Notes: a model not told the origin generated them from the letters alone. A stretch of DNA of 64,000 bases from Jiangella aurantiaca (GCF_004349105.1 NZ_SMLB01000005.1:62001-126000), one strand, 5' to 3'; numbered from the stretch's first letter, positions 52,660 through 60,720 are shown. A program made the numbers and translations.

Positions 52660-53338
52660 GCAACCCGGCCGGTCCGGACGCGGCTCGAACCTCGTCGTCG
52701 TGGTCGTCGGCCTCGGCCGGTTCGGCACATCGCTGGCGGTGGAGCTGATGCAGGACCCGCGCATCGAGGTGCTCGGCATCGACCACGACGCCGAGCGGGT
52801 CCAGAAGGTGGCCGGCCGGCTCACGCACGCCGTCGTCGCCGACTCCACCGACGAGGACGCGATGCGCCAGCTGTCGGTGCACGAGGCCGAGCGGGCCGTC
52901 GTCTGCATCGGCAGCGACATCGAGGCCAGCATCCTCACCGCGTCCGTCCTCCTCGACCTCGGCGTCCCGAACATCTGGGCCAAGGCCATCAGCCAGGCCC
53001 ACGCCCGCATCCTCACCCAGCTGGGCGTGCACCACGTGGTCCGGCCGGAACACGACATGGGGCTGCGCGTCGCGCACCTGGTCCGCGGACGGATGCTCGA
53101 CTACATCGAGTTCGACGACGGCTTCGCCATGGTCAAGACGGCGCCGCCGCACGACGCCGTCGGGCGCCGGCTGGGCGACTCCGGCATCCGGCAGACGTAC
53201 GGGGTCACGGTCGTCGCGGTCAAGCGGCCCGGCGAGGGGTTCACGTACGCCACCGCCGACACCGTCGTCCACGACGGCGACACGCTGATCGTCAGCGGCA
53301 AGATCGCAGACACCGAACGGTTCGCCGACCTGACCTGA
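52652..53338 (+). CDS. trkA: Potassium channel regulator TrkA/KtrA (RCK_N + RCK_C)
   Basis: 228 residues. The N-terminal RCK Rossmann fold has VVVVVGLGRFGTSLAVEL (nucleotide loop) and GIDHDAERVQKVAGRLTHAV (acidic residue at the end of strand 2); the C-terminal RCK_C follows (VKRPGEGFTYATADTVVHDGDTLIVSG). It gates the TrkH partner in response to nucleotides. TTG start, GGAAGCGAGG upstream. The stop lies inside a short hairpin shared with the convergent gene. Confidence 0.92.
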   Translation: MARQPGRSGRGSNLVVVVVGLGRFGTSLAVELMQDPRIEVLGIDHDAERVQKVAGRLTHAVVADSTDEDAMRQLSVHEAERAVVCIGSDIEASILTASVLLDLGVPNIWAKAISQAHARILTQLGVHHVVRPEHDMGLRVAHLVRGRMLDYIEFDDGFAMVKTAPPHDAVGRRLGDSGIRQTYGVTVVAVKRPGEGFTYATADTVVHDGDTLIVSGKIADTERFADLT

Positions 53339-53353
53339 CGGCAGGGCCGTCAG
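53335..53353. terminator. Short hairpin terminator embedded in two convergent stop codons
   Basis: CTGACGGC (53335-53342) and GCCGTCAG (53346-53353) with a 3-base loop. The TGA of trkA and, on the other strand, the TGA of the GST-like gene both lie in its arms. Confidence 0.7.
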
Positions 53354-54342
53354 CCGAGGCCGAGCTCGGAGACGTCAGGCGGCGGGGTGCCGTCCGGGCC
53401 GAACGGGGTGCCGCCGAGCTCCTCGCGGTGGTGCGCGTCGTGCCAGCCCGACAGATCCGGGCCGGCGGGGACGATGCGCGACGCATTCAGCTGGTCCAGC
53501 ACCTGGTAGTAGTGCCGTTTGATGTGGTCGAAGTTCACCGTGCCGGCGAACCCCGGCGTCTGGTGGAGGTCGCGCGCGTAGGCCCACAGCACCGGCAGCT
53601 CGGTCAGCTTGTGCCGGTTGCACTTGAAGTGGCCGTGGTAGACGGCGTCGAACCGGACCAGCGTCGTGAACAGCCGGACGTCGGCCTCGGTGAGGTGGTC
53701 GCCGACCAGGTAGCGGCGGGTGGCCAGCCGCTCGGACAGCCAGTCCAGCCGGGCGAACAGCGCGTCGTAGGCCTGCTCGTACGCCTGCTGCGACGAGGCG
53801 AACCCGGCCCGGTAGACGCCGTTGTTGACGTCGGTGAAGACCAGCTCGTTGATCTCGTCGATCTCGTCGCGCCACTCCTCCGGGTAGAGGTCCGGCGCGC
53901 CCGGGCGGTGGAACGGCCGCCACTCGGTGCTGAAGTCCAGCGTGATCCGCGGGTAGTCGTTGGTGACGAGCCGCCCGGACGGCACGTCGACGATCGCCGG
54001 CACCGAGACTCCGCCGTCGTAGGACGGGTCGGCGGCGGCGTAGGCCTCGGCGAGGTAGCGGATGCCGAGGACGGGGTCGCGGCCGTCCGGGTCGAGCGTG
54101 AACCGCCAGCTGCGCTCGTCCTGGATCGGGTCGGCGATGGCGAGCGAGATGACGTCCTGCAGGCCGAGCAGCCGCCGGACCAGGACGGCCCGGCTGGCCC
54201 ACGGGCAGGCCAGGCTGACGACGAGGCGGTAGCGGCCGGGCTCGACCGGCCAGCCGGACGAGCCATCGGCGGTGATGCGGTCGTCGAAGCGGTTGCCGGC
54301 GCGGACGAACTCGCCGGACGCATTGGTGGTCAGCTTCGTCAT
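53350..54342 (-). CDS. Xi-class glutathione transferase-like protein (glutathionyl-hydroquinone reductase type)
   Basis: 330 residues. The catalytic Cys46 lies in LACPWASRAVLVRRLL, as in YqjG/PcpF enzymes, with VPAIVDVPSGRLVTNDYPRI and the C-terminal helical domain (YLVGDHLTEADVRLFTTLVRFDAVYHGHFKCNR). Actinomycetes normally use mycothiol in place of glutathione, so mycothiol may be the thiol here (inference). The ATG start lies 6 bases after TAGCGT. It is convergent with trkA and interrupts the conserved string between gcvP and the MerR gene. Confidence 0.9.
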   Translation of the reverse strand: MTKLTTNASGEFVRAGNRFDDRITADGSSGWPVEPGRYRLVVSLACPWASRAVLVRRLLGLQDVISLAIADPIQDERSWRFTLDPDGRDPVLGIRYLAEAYAAADPSYDGGVSVPAIVDVPSGRLVTNDYPRITLDFSTEWRPFHRPGAPDLYPEEWRDEIDEINELVFTDVNNGVYRAGFASSQQAYEQAYDALFARLDWLSERLATRRYLVGDHLTEADVRLFTTLVRFDAVYHGHFKCNRHKLTELPVLWAYARDLHQTPGFAGTVNFDHIKRHYYQVLDQLNASRIVPAGPDLSGWHDAHHREELGGTPFGPDGTPPPDVSELGLG

Positions 54343-54348
54343 GTCAGG

Positions 54349-54354
54349 ACGCTA
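54349..54354 (-). promoter_or_regulatory. -10 box for the GST-like gene (leaderless type)
   Basis: TAGCGT on the minus strand, 6 bases before the ATG at 54342. Confidence 0.6.
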
Positions 54355-54394
54355 CCCACGACGGGCCGTCGTGATCACTCCCGGAGACGCGGAA

Positions 54395-54430
54395 ACGCCC
54401 GCCCCTGCCGGTTCCGGCGTGGGCGGGCGT
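54395..54430 (-). terminator. Hairpin terminator after the MerR gene
   Basis: ACGCCCGCCC (54395-54404) and GGGCGGGCGT (54421-54430), perfect 10-base arms, 9 bases after the MerR stop. Confidence 0.75.
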
Positions 54431-54439
54431 CCGTGAGAG

Positions 54440-55051
54440 CTACTCCCCCGCGGCGCGGGCGCGGCGGCGGGCGGCGAGCTGGTCGCCGGGGTGCTCGGCC
54501 GGCGGTTCGCCGGGCCGCTCGGCCGGCAGCTCGACGAGGGTGGCCTCGATCTCGCGCCACACCCGGCCGACGGCGATACCGAAGACGCCCTGGCCGCCCT
54601 GGACGAGGTCGACGACCTCGTCGGCCGAGGTGCACTCGTAGACGCTGGCGCCGTCGCTCATCAGCGTGATGCCGGCGAGGTCCTCGACGCCGCGGTCGCG
54701 CAGGTGCTGGACGGCCTGGCGGATCTGCTGCAGCGAGACGCCGGTGTCGAGCAGCCGCTTGACGATCTTGAGTACCAGGATGTCGCGGAACGAGTAGAGC
54801 CGCTGGCTGCCGGACCCGGCTGCGCTGCGGATGCTCGGCTCGACCAGGCCGGTACGGGCCCAGTAATCGAGCTGACGGTACGTGATGCCGGCCGCGCTGC
54901 AGGCGGTGGGACCGCGGTAGCCGACGTCCTCGGGGACCGGGCCGACCATGCCCTCGAACAACAGGCCCTGGCGGGTGGCGGCGCGTCCGGCCGCGGCGGT
55001 ACGCCCGGCGTCACCCGCCGCGCCGGTACCGGATGTGCTGTCTGCGCTCAC
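54440..55051 (-). CDS. MerR family transcriptional regulator (Rv1830-like)
   Basis: 203 residues. A MerR winged helix-turn-helix (about 45-115; GITYRQLDYWARTGLVEPSI, RLYSFRDILVLKIVKRLLDTGVSLQQIRQAV) and an acidic middle part (LMSDGASVYECTSADEVVDLV); the C-terminus is Glu/Pro/Arg-rich. The N-terminal 40 residues are Ala/Gly-rich and disordered. In M. tuberculosis the matching gene sits in the same order after garA, Rv1828 and Rv1829. The GTG start has GAAGGGG upstream. A TTGACC/TAACGT promoter lies about 50 bases before it. Confidence 0.88.
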   Translation of the reverse strand: MSADSTSGTGAAGDAGRTAAAGRAATRQGLLFEGMVGPVPEDVGYRGPTACSAAGITYRQLDYWARTGLVEPSIRSAAGSGSQRLYSFRDILVLKIVKRLLDTGVSLQQIRQAVQHLRDRGVEDLAGITLMSDGASVYECTSADEVVDLVQGGQGVFGIAVGRVWREIEATLVELPAERPGEPPAEHPGDQLAARRRARAAGE

Positions 55052-55101
55052 GCCGACCCCTTCGTGGTCCGTGCCGATTGCGACGTCGTGTTACACCAGT
55101 G

Positions 55102-55130
55102 ACGTTAGGGCCGGGCCCCACGGCGGTCAA
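55102..55130 (-). promoter_or_regulatory. Promoter of the MerR gene
   Basis: On the minus strand TTGACC (-35, 55125-55130), a 17-base spacer and TAACGT (-10, 55102-55107). This gene has a leader of about 45 bases and a ribosome binding site. Confidence 0.65.
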
Positions 55131-55206
55131 TGCAACACGCGGCAAGTCTCAAGCTCGACTTCAGCTGTAGACAGAAATCACATCAGTCACACCAGTCACA
55201 CGAGTC

Positions 55207-55683
55207 TCAGCCGCTGAAGTCTTCCGGCGTCACCTCGTCGAGGAACTGGCGGAACCGGGCGACCTCGTCCTCCTGCTCTTCGGAGTCGGGGTCGGCCATG
55301 AGCACGCCTGCCTCGTCGAGCAGGGGCTCGGACGCGTAGATGGGCGACCCGGTGCGCAGCGCCAGCGCGATGGAGTCGGACGGGCGCGAGCTGACCTCGA
55401 GCCCGCCGGACAGCACCAGCTCGGCGTAGTAGGTGTTGTCGCGCACCTCGGTGATGCGGACCTGCTCGAGCGTGACGCCGACGGCGTCGAGCACGTCTTT
55501 GAACAGATCGTGGGTCATGGGCCGTGGCGGCACGACGCCTTGCTGGGCGAACGCGATGGCGGTGGCCTCCACGGCACCGATCCAGATGGGCAGGAATCGG
55601 TCACCGCCCACCTCACGCAGAAGGACGATGGGCTGGTTGGAGGGCATCTCCACTCGGACACCCACGACGTCTAGCTCGCGCAC
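55207..55683 (-). CDS. Bifunctional nuclease family protein (DUF151, Rv1829-like)
   Basis: 158 residues. Signatures VRVEMPSNQPIVLLREVGGDRFLPIWIG, ATAIAFAQQG and RPSDSIALALRTGSPIYASEPLL define the DUF151/bifunctional nuclease family; plant relatives show RNase and DNase activity. The C-terminus is acidic. The GTG at 55683 was chosen because TAGTGT lies 7 bases before it and the longer frame runs into the non-coding side. It is next to ftsR in the conserved order. Confidence 0.85.
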   Translation of the reverse strand: MRELDVVGVRVEMPSNQPIVLLREVGGDRFLPIWIGAVEATAIAFAQQGVVPPRPMTHDLFKDVLDAVGVTLEQVRITEVRDNTYYAELVLSGGLEVSSRPSDSIALALRTGSPIYASEPLLDEAGVLMADPDSEEQEDEVARFRQFLDEVTPEDFSG

Positions 55684-55690
55684 GGTTTCA

Positions 55691-55696
55691 ACACTA
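55691..55696 (-). promoter_or_regulatory. -10 box for the DUF151 gene (leaderless type)
   Basis: TAGTGT on the minus strand, 7 bases before the GTG at 55683. Confidence 0.6.
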
Positions 55697-55758
55697 CCCC
55701 CGCATCGGGCCGGACTCAGCGGGAGAACCAGCCCGCGGGACGTCGCCCGGAGCGACAC

Positions 55759-56502
55759 TCAGCGCGACAGGCGGCGCGTTCCCGCGTCGACCAGCGCCGC
55801 GTGCAGCCGGACGGTGAGCCGGGCGACGTCGGCGGCGGCCTCCTCGGCGCGGCCGCGGGAATCGGCGCCACGCTGCCGGAACATCGGCGCCACCACCTGC
55901 TCGACCAGCCCGATCTGCCGTTCGGCGGCGGTCCGGACGGCGCGCAGGTGCCGCGGCTGCAGCCCGTAATGGGCCAGCTCGCCGGCCGTGCGCGCGACCA
56001 GCAGGGCATCGGCGTCGTACGCGCCCCCGCGGCGCGCCGTCACCAGCCCGTAGGACTCCAGCTCGGTCAGCAGGTCGTCGGAGATCGCCGCGGCCTCCAG
56101 CAGCGACGCCCGCGGCAGCAGCACCTCGTCGTTGGGCGACCCGGCCGCGGTGTACGGCGTGACGGTGCTGCCGCCCTCGGTGACCAGCTCCATACCTCGA
56201 TCAAGTTGGCCGAGCTGCTCTTTTATCACCCGCAGCGGCAGATAGTGGTCGCGCTGCACCGTGAGGACGTAGCGCAGCCGGGCGACGTCGTCGTGGGTGA
56301 ACCGGCGGTAGCCCGACGGCGAGCGCTGCGGCTCGACCAGGCCTTCGGTCTCGAGGAATCGGATCTTGGAGATGCTGACGTCGGCGAAGTCGGGCCGCAG
56401 CTGGGCGAGCACCTCGCCGATGCTCATCGTCTGGCCGGCCGGCGCGGCGTCGCGCCGCGCCGGCCCGGAGGCACGCGCCGAGTTCCCCTCGGCGGGACTC
56501 AC
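55759..56502 (-). CDS. ftsR: MerR family cell-division regulator FtsR (Rv1828-like)
   Basis: 247 residues. MerR DNA-binding domain near residues 26-100 (MSIGEVLAQLRPDFADVSIS, KIRFLETEGLVEPQRSPSGYRRF) and a C-terminal alpha-helical effector domain (DDLLTELESYGLVTARRGGAYDADALLVARTA). In Corynebacterium the orthologue activates ftsZ. The ATG overlaps the stop of the FHA gene by 4 bases, so the two are coupled. DUF151 and a second MerR follow. Confidence 0.9.
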   Translation of the reverse strand: MSPAEGNSARASGPARRDAAPAGQTMSIGEVLAQLRPDFADVSISKIRFLETEGLVEPQRSPSGYRRFTHDDVARLRYVLTVQRDHYLPLRVIKEQLGQLDRGMELVTEGGSTVTPYTAAGSPNDEVLLPRASLLEAAAISDDLLTELESYGLVTARRGGAYDADALLVARTAGELAHYGLQPRHLRAVRTAAERQIGLVEQVVAPMFRQRGADSRGRAEEAAADVARLTVRLHAALVDAGTRRLSR

Positions 56503-57035
56503 CTCGGCCCGCCTCCGAACCCGTGCTGGCTGGAGTAGTAGACCAGGCGGTACTTGCCGATCTGGACCTCGTCGCCGTTGCTCAGCGCCACCTCGTCGAT
56601 GCGGTCGCGGTTGACGTAGGTGCCGTTGAGGCTGCCGACGTCGGAGACGACGAAGCCTCCGGGCATGCGCCGGAACTCCGCGTGCCGCCGCGAGACGGTG
56701 ACGTCGTCGAGGAAGATGTCGGAGTCGGGGTGCCGGCCGGCGCTGACGACGTCGGTGTCGAGCAGGAACCGGCTGCCCGCGTTGGGGCCGCGCAGCACCA
56801 CGAGCAGCGCGCTGCCCTCGGGCAGGGCGTCGACGGCGGCCTGGTCGGCCGCCGCGAGGTCGCTGGAGTCGTCCCGCTCGACCTGTGCGGTCTCCTCGCG
56901 CACCATGGCCATGGTGCTCGTGGCGTCACCCCCCGTCTCGGCCGGCTGCGTGGGCCGGACCAGCGGGGTTCCGCAATTGGAGCAGAACTTCGCGTCGGAC
57001 GGGTTTTGGTGCCCGCACTGGGTGCAGAACGGCAT
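56499..57035 (-). CDS. garA: FHA-domain protein with zinc ribbon, GarA/OdhI-like
   Basis: 178 residues. An N-terminal zinc ribbon (CTQC at 4-7, CSNC at 18-21), a linker with candidate phospho-threonines (DATSTMAMVREETAQVERDD) and a C-terminal FHA domain (about 85-170; SAGRHPDSDIFLDDVTVSRRHAEF, VGSLNGTYVNRDRI). M. tuberculosis GarA, in the same gene order, binds and inhibits 2-oxoglutarate dehydrogenase and glutamate dehydrogenase unless phosphorylated by PknB/PknG. The zinc ribbon is an addition over GarA. GGAGG lies 8 bases before the ATG. Confidence 0.88.
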   Translation of the reverse strand: MPFCTQCGHQNPSDAKFCSNCGTPLVRPTQPAETGGDATSTMAMVREETAQVERDDSSDLAAADQAAVDALPEGSALLVVLRGPNAGSRFLLDTDVVSAGRHPDSDIFLDDVTVSRRHAEFRRMPGGFVVSDVGSLNGTYVNRDRIDEVALSNGDEVQIGKYRLVYYSSQHGFGGGPR

Positions 57036-57233
57036 CAGCTGGCCTCCCGCCGAGGGTCTCCCCCCGGCTTCGACTCGTCGGCGCTACGAGTGTCTCACTC
57101 ACTCTCGACCAGCGCCTGAGGGTTTACGGATGTTGGCAACCTAGAACCGGCCGCCGCCAGGGTCAACCTGCGGCCTTCCCCCTTGTACCTTGTGGGACTC
57201 GCCGCCGCCTGGGACCTCGCGGCCGGCGCTGGC

Positions 57234-57620
57234 TTACCCCTCTACCTGGGAACGGTAGTCGTCGGCCGTCAGCAGCTGATCGACGGCCCCCGGATCGGCC
57301 GGGACGATCTCGATCATCCAGCCGGCACCGTACGGGTCGGCGTTGACCTGTTCCGGCGCGGCGTCGAGCTCGTCGTTACGGGCCACGACGGTGCCGGTGA
57401 CCGGCGCGAACAGCTCGCTGACGCTCTTGGTCGACTCGAGCTCGCCGCAGACGCCGCCCGCGGTGACCTCGTCACCGACGGCCGGCAGCTGGACGTACAC
57501 GATGTCGCCGAGCTGGTCCTGGGCATAGTGCGTGATGCCGACGCGGACGCTGCCCTCGGCCTCGCCGGGGCTGCGGACCCACTCGTGCTCCGCGGTGTAC
57601 CTCAGGTCGTCGGGATACAA
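57234..57620 (-). CDS. gcvH: Glycine cleavage system H protein
   Basis: 128 residues. The lipoylated Lys65 is in ELESTKSVSELFAPVTG; RYTAEHEWVRS and YVQLPAVGDEV are typical. It carries the aminomethyl group between the P, T and L proteins. The TTG at 57620 was chosen because GAGGAGG lies 8-9 bases upstream and the protein then starts at the usual xYPDDLRYTAEHEW; the GTG 8 codons before has no site. Same neighbourhood as Rv1826. Confidence 0.93.
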   Translation of the reverse strand: MYPDDLRYTAEHEWVRSPGEAEGSVRVGITHYAQDQLGDIVYVQLPAVGDEVTAGGVCGELESTKSVSELFAPVTGTVVARNDELDAAPEQVNADPYGAGWMIEIVPADPGAVDQLLTADDYRSQVEG

Positions 57621-57654
57621 CGAGATCTGCCTCCTCGGGGGCACCTGTGCGGGG

Positions 57655-58755
57655 TCATTCGTCGTCGCCGTCCTCCGGCGCCGGGCGAGCGTACTGAGGC
57701 TCCTGCGGATCGTGCAACACGTCGACGGTGAGGTCGTCGTACTCGTCGACGGTGGCCTGGGCGCCGTCCTGCTCGATGTCGCCGACGACGCCGTCGGCGA
57801 ACGTCATGGCGCCGCTCAGCTCGCCGGGATCGCCGAGGGCGACCACCTCGTACGGCGGCTCCAGCTCCTTGCCGCCGACGGTGAGCACGTCGCTGCTCGG
57901 GTTCTCGAACGAGGTGCTCGCGACCACGCGGACGGCCTCGTCGTTGCCGCCGCCGCGGATCTGGATCGCCTCGGCGCCGGCCACCCGCAGCTCGTTGACG
58001 GCGCGGAGCATGAGGAAGGCGTTGACCTTGTGGTCCGGATCACTGATCGTCATGATGATGCCGGGCCCGCTGGCCGCGATCGTGCCCGCCAGCACGCCGG
58101 CGCTCCGCGCCCGCTCCTGCGCCTGTTCGAGGGCGGCCGCCTCGGTGTCGGCGCCGCTGATGAGGTCGCGGCGGTCGGCCTCGAGCTCGGCGACGTGGTC
58201 GTCGAGGCGGTCGGCCTGACGGCGCAGCCCGTCGAGGATCTGCACGAGGTCGTCGCGGCGGGCGTTCGTGAGCGCGTCGTCGTCGTCGGACCGCACCTGC
58301 AGCACGGCGCCGAATCCGAGCAGCGCGACCAGCACCGCCACCAGCACCTGGCCGCCGTCGGGCTTCTGCCGGACGGCGTTCCAGAGCCGCCTGGTGCCCG
58401 ACGGCGCGGCCGGGGTGAACCGTCCGCTGCCGGGGACGAACGGCTGGGGCGCCGCCGCGGGCTCCTCGCCCGCGGCCGGTTCCTCCCGTGCGGTGGGCTC
58501 GGGCTCGGCCGGCTCCTCCGGCTCGGCCGGCTCCTCGGGCTCGGCCGGCTCCTCGGGCTCGGCCGGCTCCTCCCGCGCGGCGGGCTCGTCCCGCGAGGGC
58601 GCCTGGGGCTCGTCGACGACGGCGTCGCCCGGCTCCGGCGAGCCGGCGAGCTCGGCGGGCTCCGGTGCGTCGTCGTGACGGTGGTGGGCGTGCCGCGGCG
58701 CGGCGTCCGCGTCGTCGGGCACGGCGCCGGCGGGGTCGGCGTTCGCGTCAGGCAT
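57655..58755 (-). CDS. DUF881 family membrane protein with acidic Pro/Glu repeats
   Basis: 366 residues. The first 120 residues are disordered and acidic, including 18-bp DNA repeats that give EPAEPE units (about 62-85). One TM helix follows (QVLVAVLVALLGFGAVLQV), then a coiled coil (about 165-215; LTNARRDDLVQILDGLRRQADRL) and the DUF881 domain (from about 220; VLAGTIAASGPGIIMTISDPDHK, AEAIQIRGGGNDEAVR). Its role is unknown; it matches Rv1825. It overlaps the DUF1290 gene by 8 bases and is part of a coupled minus-strand set. Confidence 0.88.
   Translation of the reverse strand: MPDANADPAGAVPDDADAAPRHAHHRHDDAPEPAELAGSPEPGDAVVDEPQAPSRDEPAAREEPAEPEEPAEPEEPAEPEEPAEPEPTAREEPAAGEEPAAAPQPFVPGSGRFTPAAPSGTRRLWNAVRQKPDGGQVLVAVLVALLGFGAVLQVRSDDDDALTNARRDDLVQILDGLRRQADRLDDHVAELEADRRDLISGADTEAAALEQAQERARSAGVLAGTIAASGPGIIMTISDPDHKVNAFLMLRAVNELRVAGAEAIQIRGGGNDEAVRVVASTSFENPSSDVLTVGGKELEPPYEVVALGDPGELSGAMTFADGVVGDIEQDGAQATVDEYDDLTVDVLHDPQEPQYARPAPEDGDDE
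58502..58573 (-). repeat. 18-bp tandem repeat, four copies, inside the DUF881 gene
   Basis: Four units of GGCTCGGCCGGCTCCTC plus one variable base, each encoding six residues of the Pro/Glu/Ala stretch. Confidence 0.85.
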
Positions 58756-59080
58756 GGAAGATGTGCCGCCTGATCGTCGCGACGTTGGTGAAGATGCGGA
58801 TGCCCAGCACGACGATCACCGCCGTCGACAGCTGTGAGCCGACGCCGAGCTGGTCGCCGAGGAACACGATGAACGCGGCGATCAGCACGTTGGCGATGAA
58901 CGACACGACGAACACCTTGTCGTTGAAGATGCCCTCGATGACCGCCCGGATGCCGCCGAACACCGCGTCGAGCGCGGCGACGATGGCGATGGGCAGGTAC
59001 GGCTGCAGCTCCAGCGGCACTGACACGTCGAAGTAGAGGCCGGCCAGGATGCCGGCCAGGAGCCCGGCGAGTGGGATCAT
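58748..59080 (-). CDS. DUF1290 small integral membrane protein (Sbp type)
   Basis: 110 residues, three membrane helices: LAGLLAGILAGLYFDVSVPL, LPIAIVAALDAVFGGIRAVI and VVSFIANVLIAAFIVFLGDQ. It matches Rv1824 and B. subtilis Sbp. The ATG overlaps the stop of the upstream DUF881 gene by 4 bases and the 3' end overlaps the downstream DUF881 gene, so all three are probably made together and may form a complex in the membrane. Confidence 0.9.
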   Translation of the reverse strand: MIPLAGLLAGILAGLYFDVSVPLELQPYLPIAIVAALDAVFGGIRAVIEGIFNDKVFVVSFIANVLIAAFIVFLGDQLGVGSQLSTAVIVVLGIRIFTNVATIRRHIFHA

Positions 59081-59937
59081 GGAGCGCCCTCCCACGGCGT
59101 CGCAAAAGCAAGTGGCGTGTTGCCGGCGGGCAGGGTGAGCGACTCGTCGGAGCTCACGTCGAACCGGATGCCGCTGCTGGCGGCGATGGTGCGCAGCCAC
59201 TGGCCGCCGCTGCCGTCGCCGAAGTCGCGGGCCAGTGAGCGCGGGTCACCGATGGCGGAGACCTCGTAGGGCGCGTTCATGGGCCGGTAGTTGATCTGGA
59301 TGACGTCCTGCGCGGAGCGGATGGCGCTGAGCGGGGTGATGCGCTGGCCGTTGATGGCGACGGCCTCGGCGCCGGCCGCCCACAGTCCGTTCACCACCTG
59401 GCGCAGGTCGAGGTCGAGGACGCGGTCGGTGCCGTCCTCGGCGCTCTGCTCTTCGGCGTTGTCGACCGTGACCACCACCCCTGGCCCCGTCACGGCGATC
59501 GCACCCGTTGTCGCCTGCAAGCTCTCGACTTCCTCCCGCGTCTGCTGCCCGGCCGCGGAGTTCTGCAGGAGGTCGTTCTCGAGCTCGCCGATCTCCCCCT
59601 CCAGGGCGCTGACCTCGCCCTGGAGCCGGCTGACCCGCGCGTCCTCGTTGTGGATCTGCTCGATGAGTCCCTGCCGCTCCGAAGAGACAACACTAGCGGT
59701 GTTGCGGACCTGCAACACCGCCATGGTCAGCAACAGGCCGAGCGCGACGAGCCCCACCGCGAGGGCCGGCGACCGCCAGGTGCGCTCCGAGGTCGGCCGC
59801 TCGCCGGCGGCCCGGCGGCGCGCAGCCGCGTCCTCGTAGCCGGGGTCGAGCGGCTTGGCGAACAGATCGTTGAGCAGCGACATCGACTCGTCCGGCCGCC
59901 GCAGCGGACGGACGCGAGGAGCCTGCCCAGTCACCAC
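59077..59937 (-). CDS. DUF881 family membrane protein
   Basis: 286 residues. One TM helix (SPALAVGLVALGLLLTMAVLQV), a coiled coil (about 90-150; LIEQIHNEDARVSRLQGEVSALEGEIGELE) and the DUF881 domain (VTGPGVVVTVDNAEEQ, LRQVVNGLWAAGAEAVAINGQRI, NAPYEVSAIGDP). It matches Rv1823 and is the longer-conserved partner of the DUF881 protein at 57655. GTG start. It is preceded by pgsA on the same strand, as in M. tuberculosis. Confidence 0.9.
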   Translation of the reverse strand: MVTGQAPRVRPLRRPDESMSLLNDLFAKPLDPGYEDAAARRRAAGERPTSERTWRSPALAVGLVALGLLLTMAVLQVRNTASVVSSERQGLIEQIHNEDARVSRLQGEVSALEGEIGELENDLLQNSAAGQQTREEVESLQATTGAIAVTGPGVVVTVDNAEEQSAEDGTDRVLDLDLRQVVNGLWAAGAEAVAINGQRITPLSAIRSAQDVIQINYRPMNAPYEVSAIGDPRSLARDFGDGSGGQWLRTIAASSGIRFDVSSDESLTLPAGNTPLAFATPWEGAP

Positions 59938-59993
59938 GGTCCTATGCTCGCACGCACGTCACGGCGTTCCGCGCCGACATCCGCCTCAGGCGC

Positions 59994-60596
59994 TCACGAA
60001 TTCCGGCCGGCTCCAGGTGCCGCCAGCACCTTGCGGGTCTGTTCGGTGTAGAGGACCGCCGCCCACCAGTACAGCGCCACGCCCCAGACGACGAACGCCC
60101 AGCCGAAGACGCGGGCCAGCATCGGGATGGTGCCGTCGCCGTCGCCCCACAGCAGCAGCGGGAACGCGTAGAGCAGGCAGGCCGTCGCGGACTTGCCGAG
60201 GAAGTGGACGGGCAGGCCGGTGATGCCGCGGCGGGCGCGCAGCAGCGCGACGATGCCGGTCATGTACACGTCGCGCGCGACCAGCAGCAACGCGAACCAG
60301 AGCGGGATGATGTCGCGCAACGTCAGTGCGATGATCGTGGTGAGGATGTAGAGCCGGTCGGCGAGCGGGTCGAGCAGCTGGCCGACCCGGCTGATCTGGT
60401 TCCACCGGCGGGCCAGGTAGCCGTCGAGGTAGTCGGTGAACCCGGAGACCGCGAGCAGGATGATCGCGAGGGTGTCGGCCTCCTCGACCAGCACCAGCCA
60501 GAGGAACACCGGCACGCCGAGCAGCCGCAGGAACGACAGGATGTTCGGGATCGTGAACACCCGGTCGGTCTGCACCGCGGTCTCCTGCGCCTTCAC
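59994..60596 (-). CDS. pgsA: CDP-alcohol phosphatidyltransferase (phosphatidylglycerophosphate synthase type)
   Basis: 200 residues. The CDP-alcohol motif is complete: DYLDGYLARRWNQISRVGQL, then LDPLADR, supplying the D-DG-AR-G-D-D residues. About five membrane helices. It joins CDP-diacylglycerol to an alcohol such as glycerol-3-phosphate. The GTG at 60596 was chosen because GGAGG lies 8 bases upstream. Corresponds in position to pgsA2 (Rv1822). The exact alcohol substrate is not shown by sequence. Confidence 0.88.
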   Translation of the reverse strand: MKAQETAVQTDRVFTIPNILSFLRLLGVPVFLWLVLVEEADTLAIILLAVSGFTDYLDGYLARRWNQISRVGQLLDPLADRLYILTTIIALTLRDIIPLWFALLLVARDVYMTGIVALLRARRGITGLPVHFLGKSATACLLYAFPLLLWGDGDGTIPMLARVFGWAFVVWGVALYWWAAVLYTEQTRKVLAAPGAGRNS

Positions 60597-60689
60597 AGCC
60601 AGTCCTCCCCCGTGTCGCGGCCGGCCGCCGCCCCCCAAGCGTACGCGTCACGATCCAGCGGGGTCGTATTCGTGATCGCTCTCACACCC

Positions 60690-60714
60690 GCAATGGTTGC
60701 AGGTACGTTAGTAT
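60690..60714 (+). promoter_or_regulatory. MarR promoter and operator candidate
   Basis: An inverted repeat GCAATGGTTGC (60690-60700) lies just upstream of the -10 TAGTAT (60709-60714), which stands 6 bases before the GTG at 60721. It fits self-repression by a MarR dimer. Confidence 0.6.
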
Positions 60715-60720
60715 TCTGCG

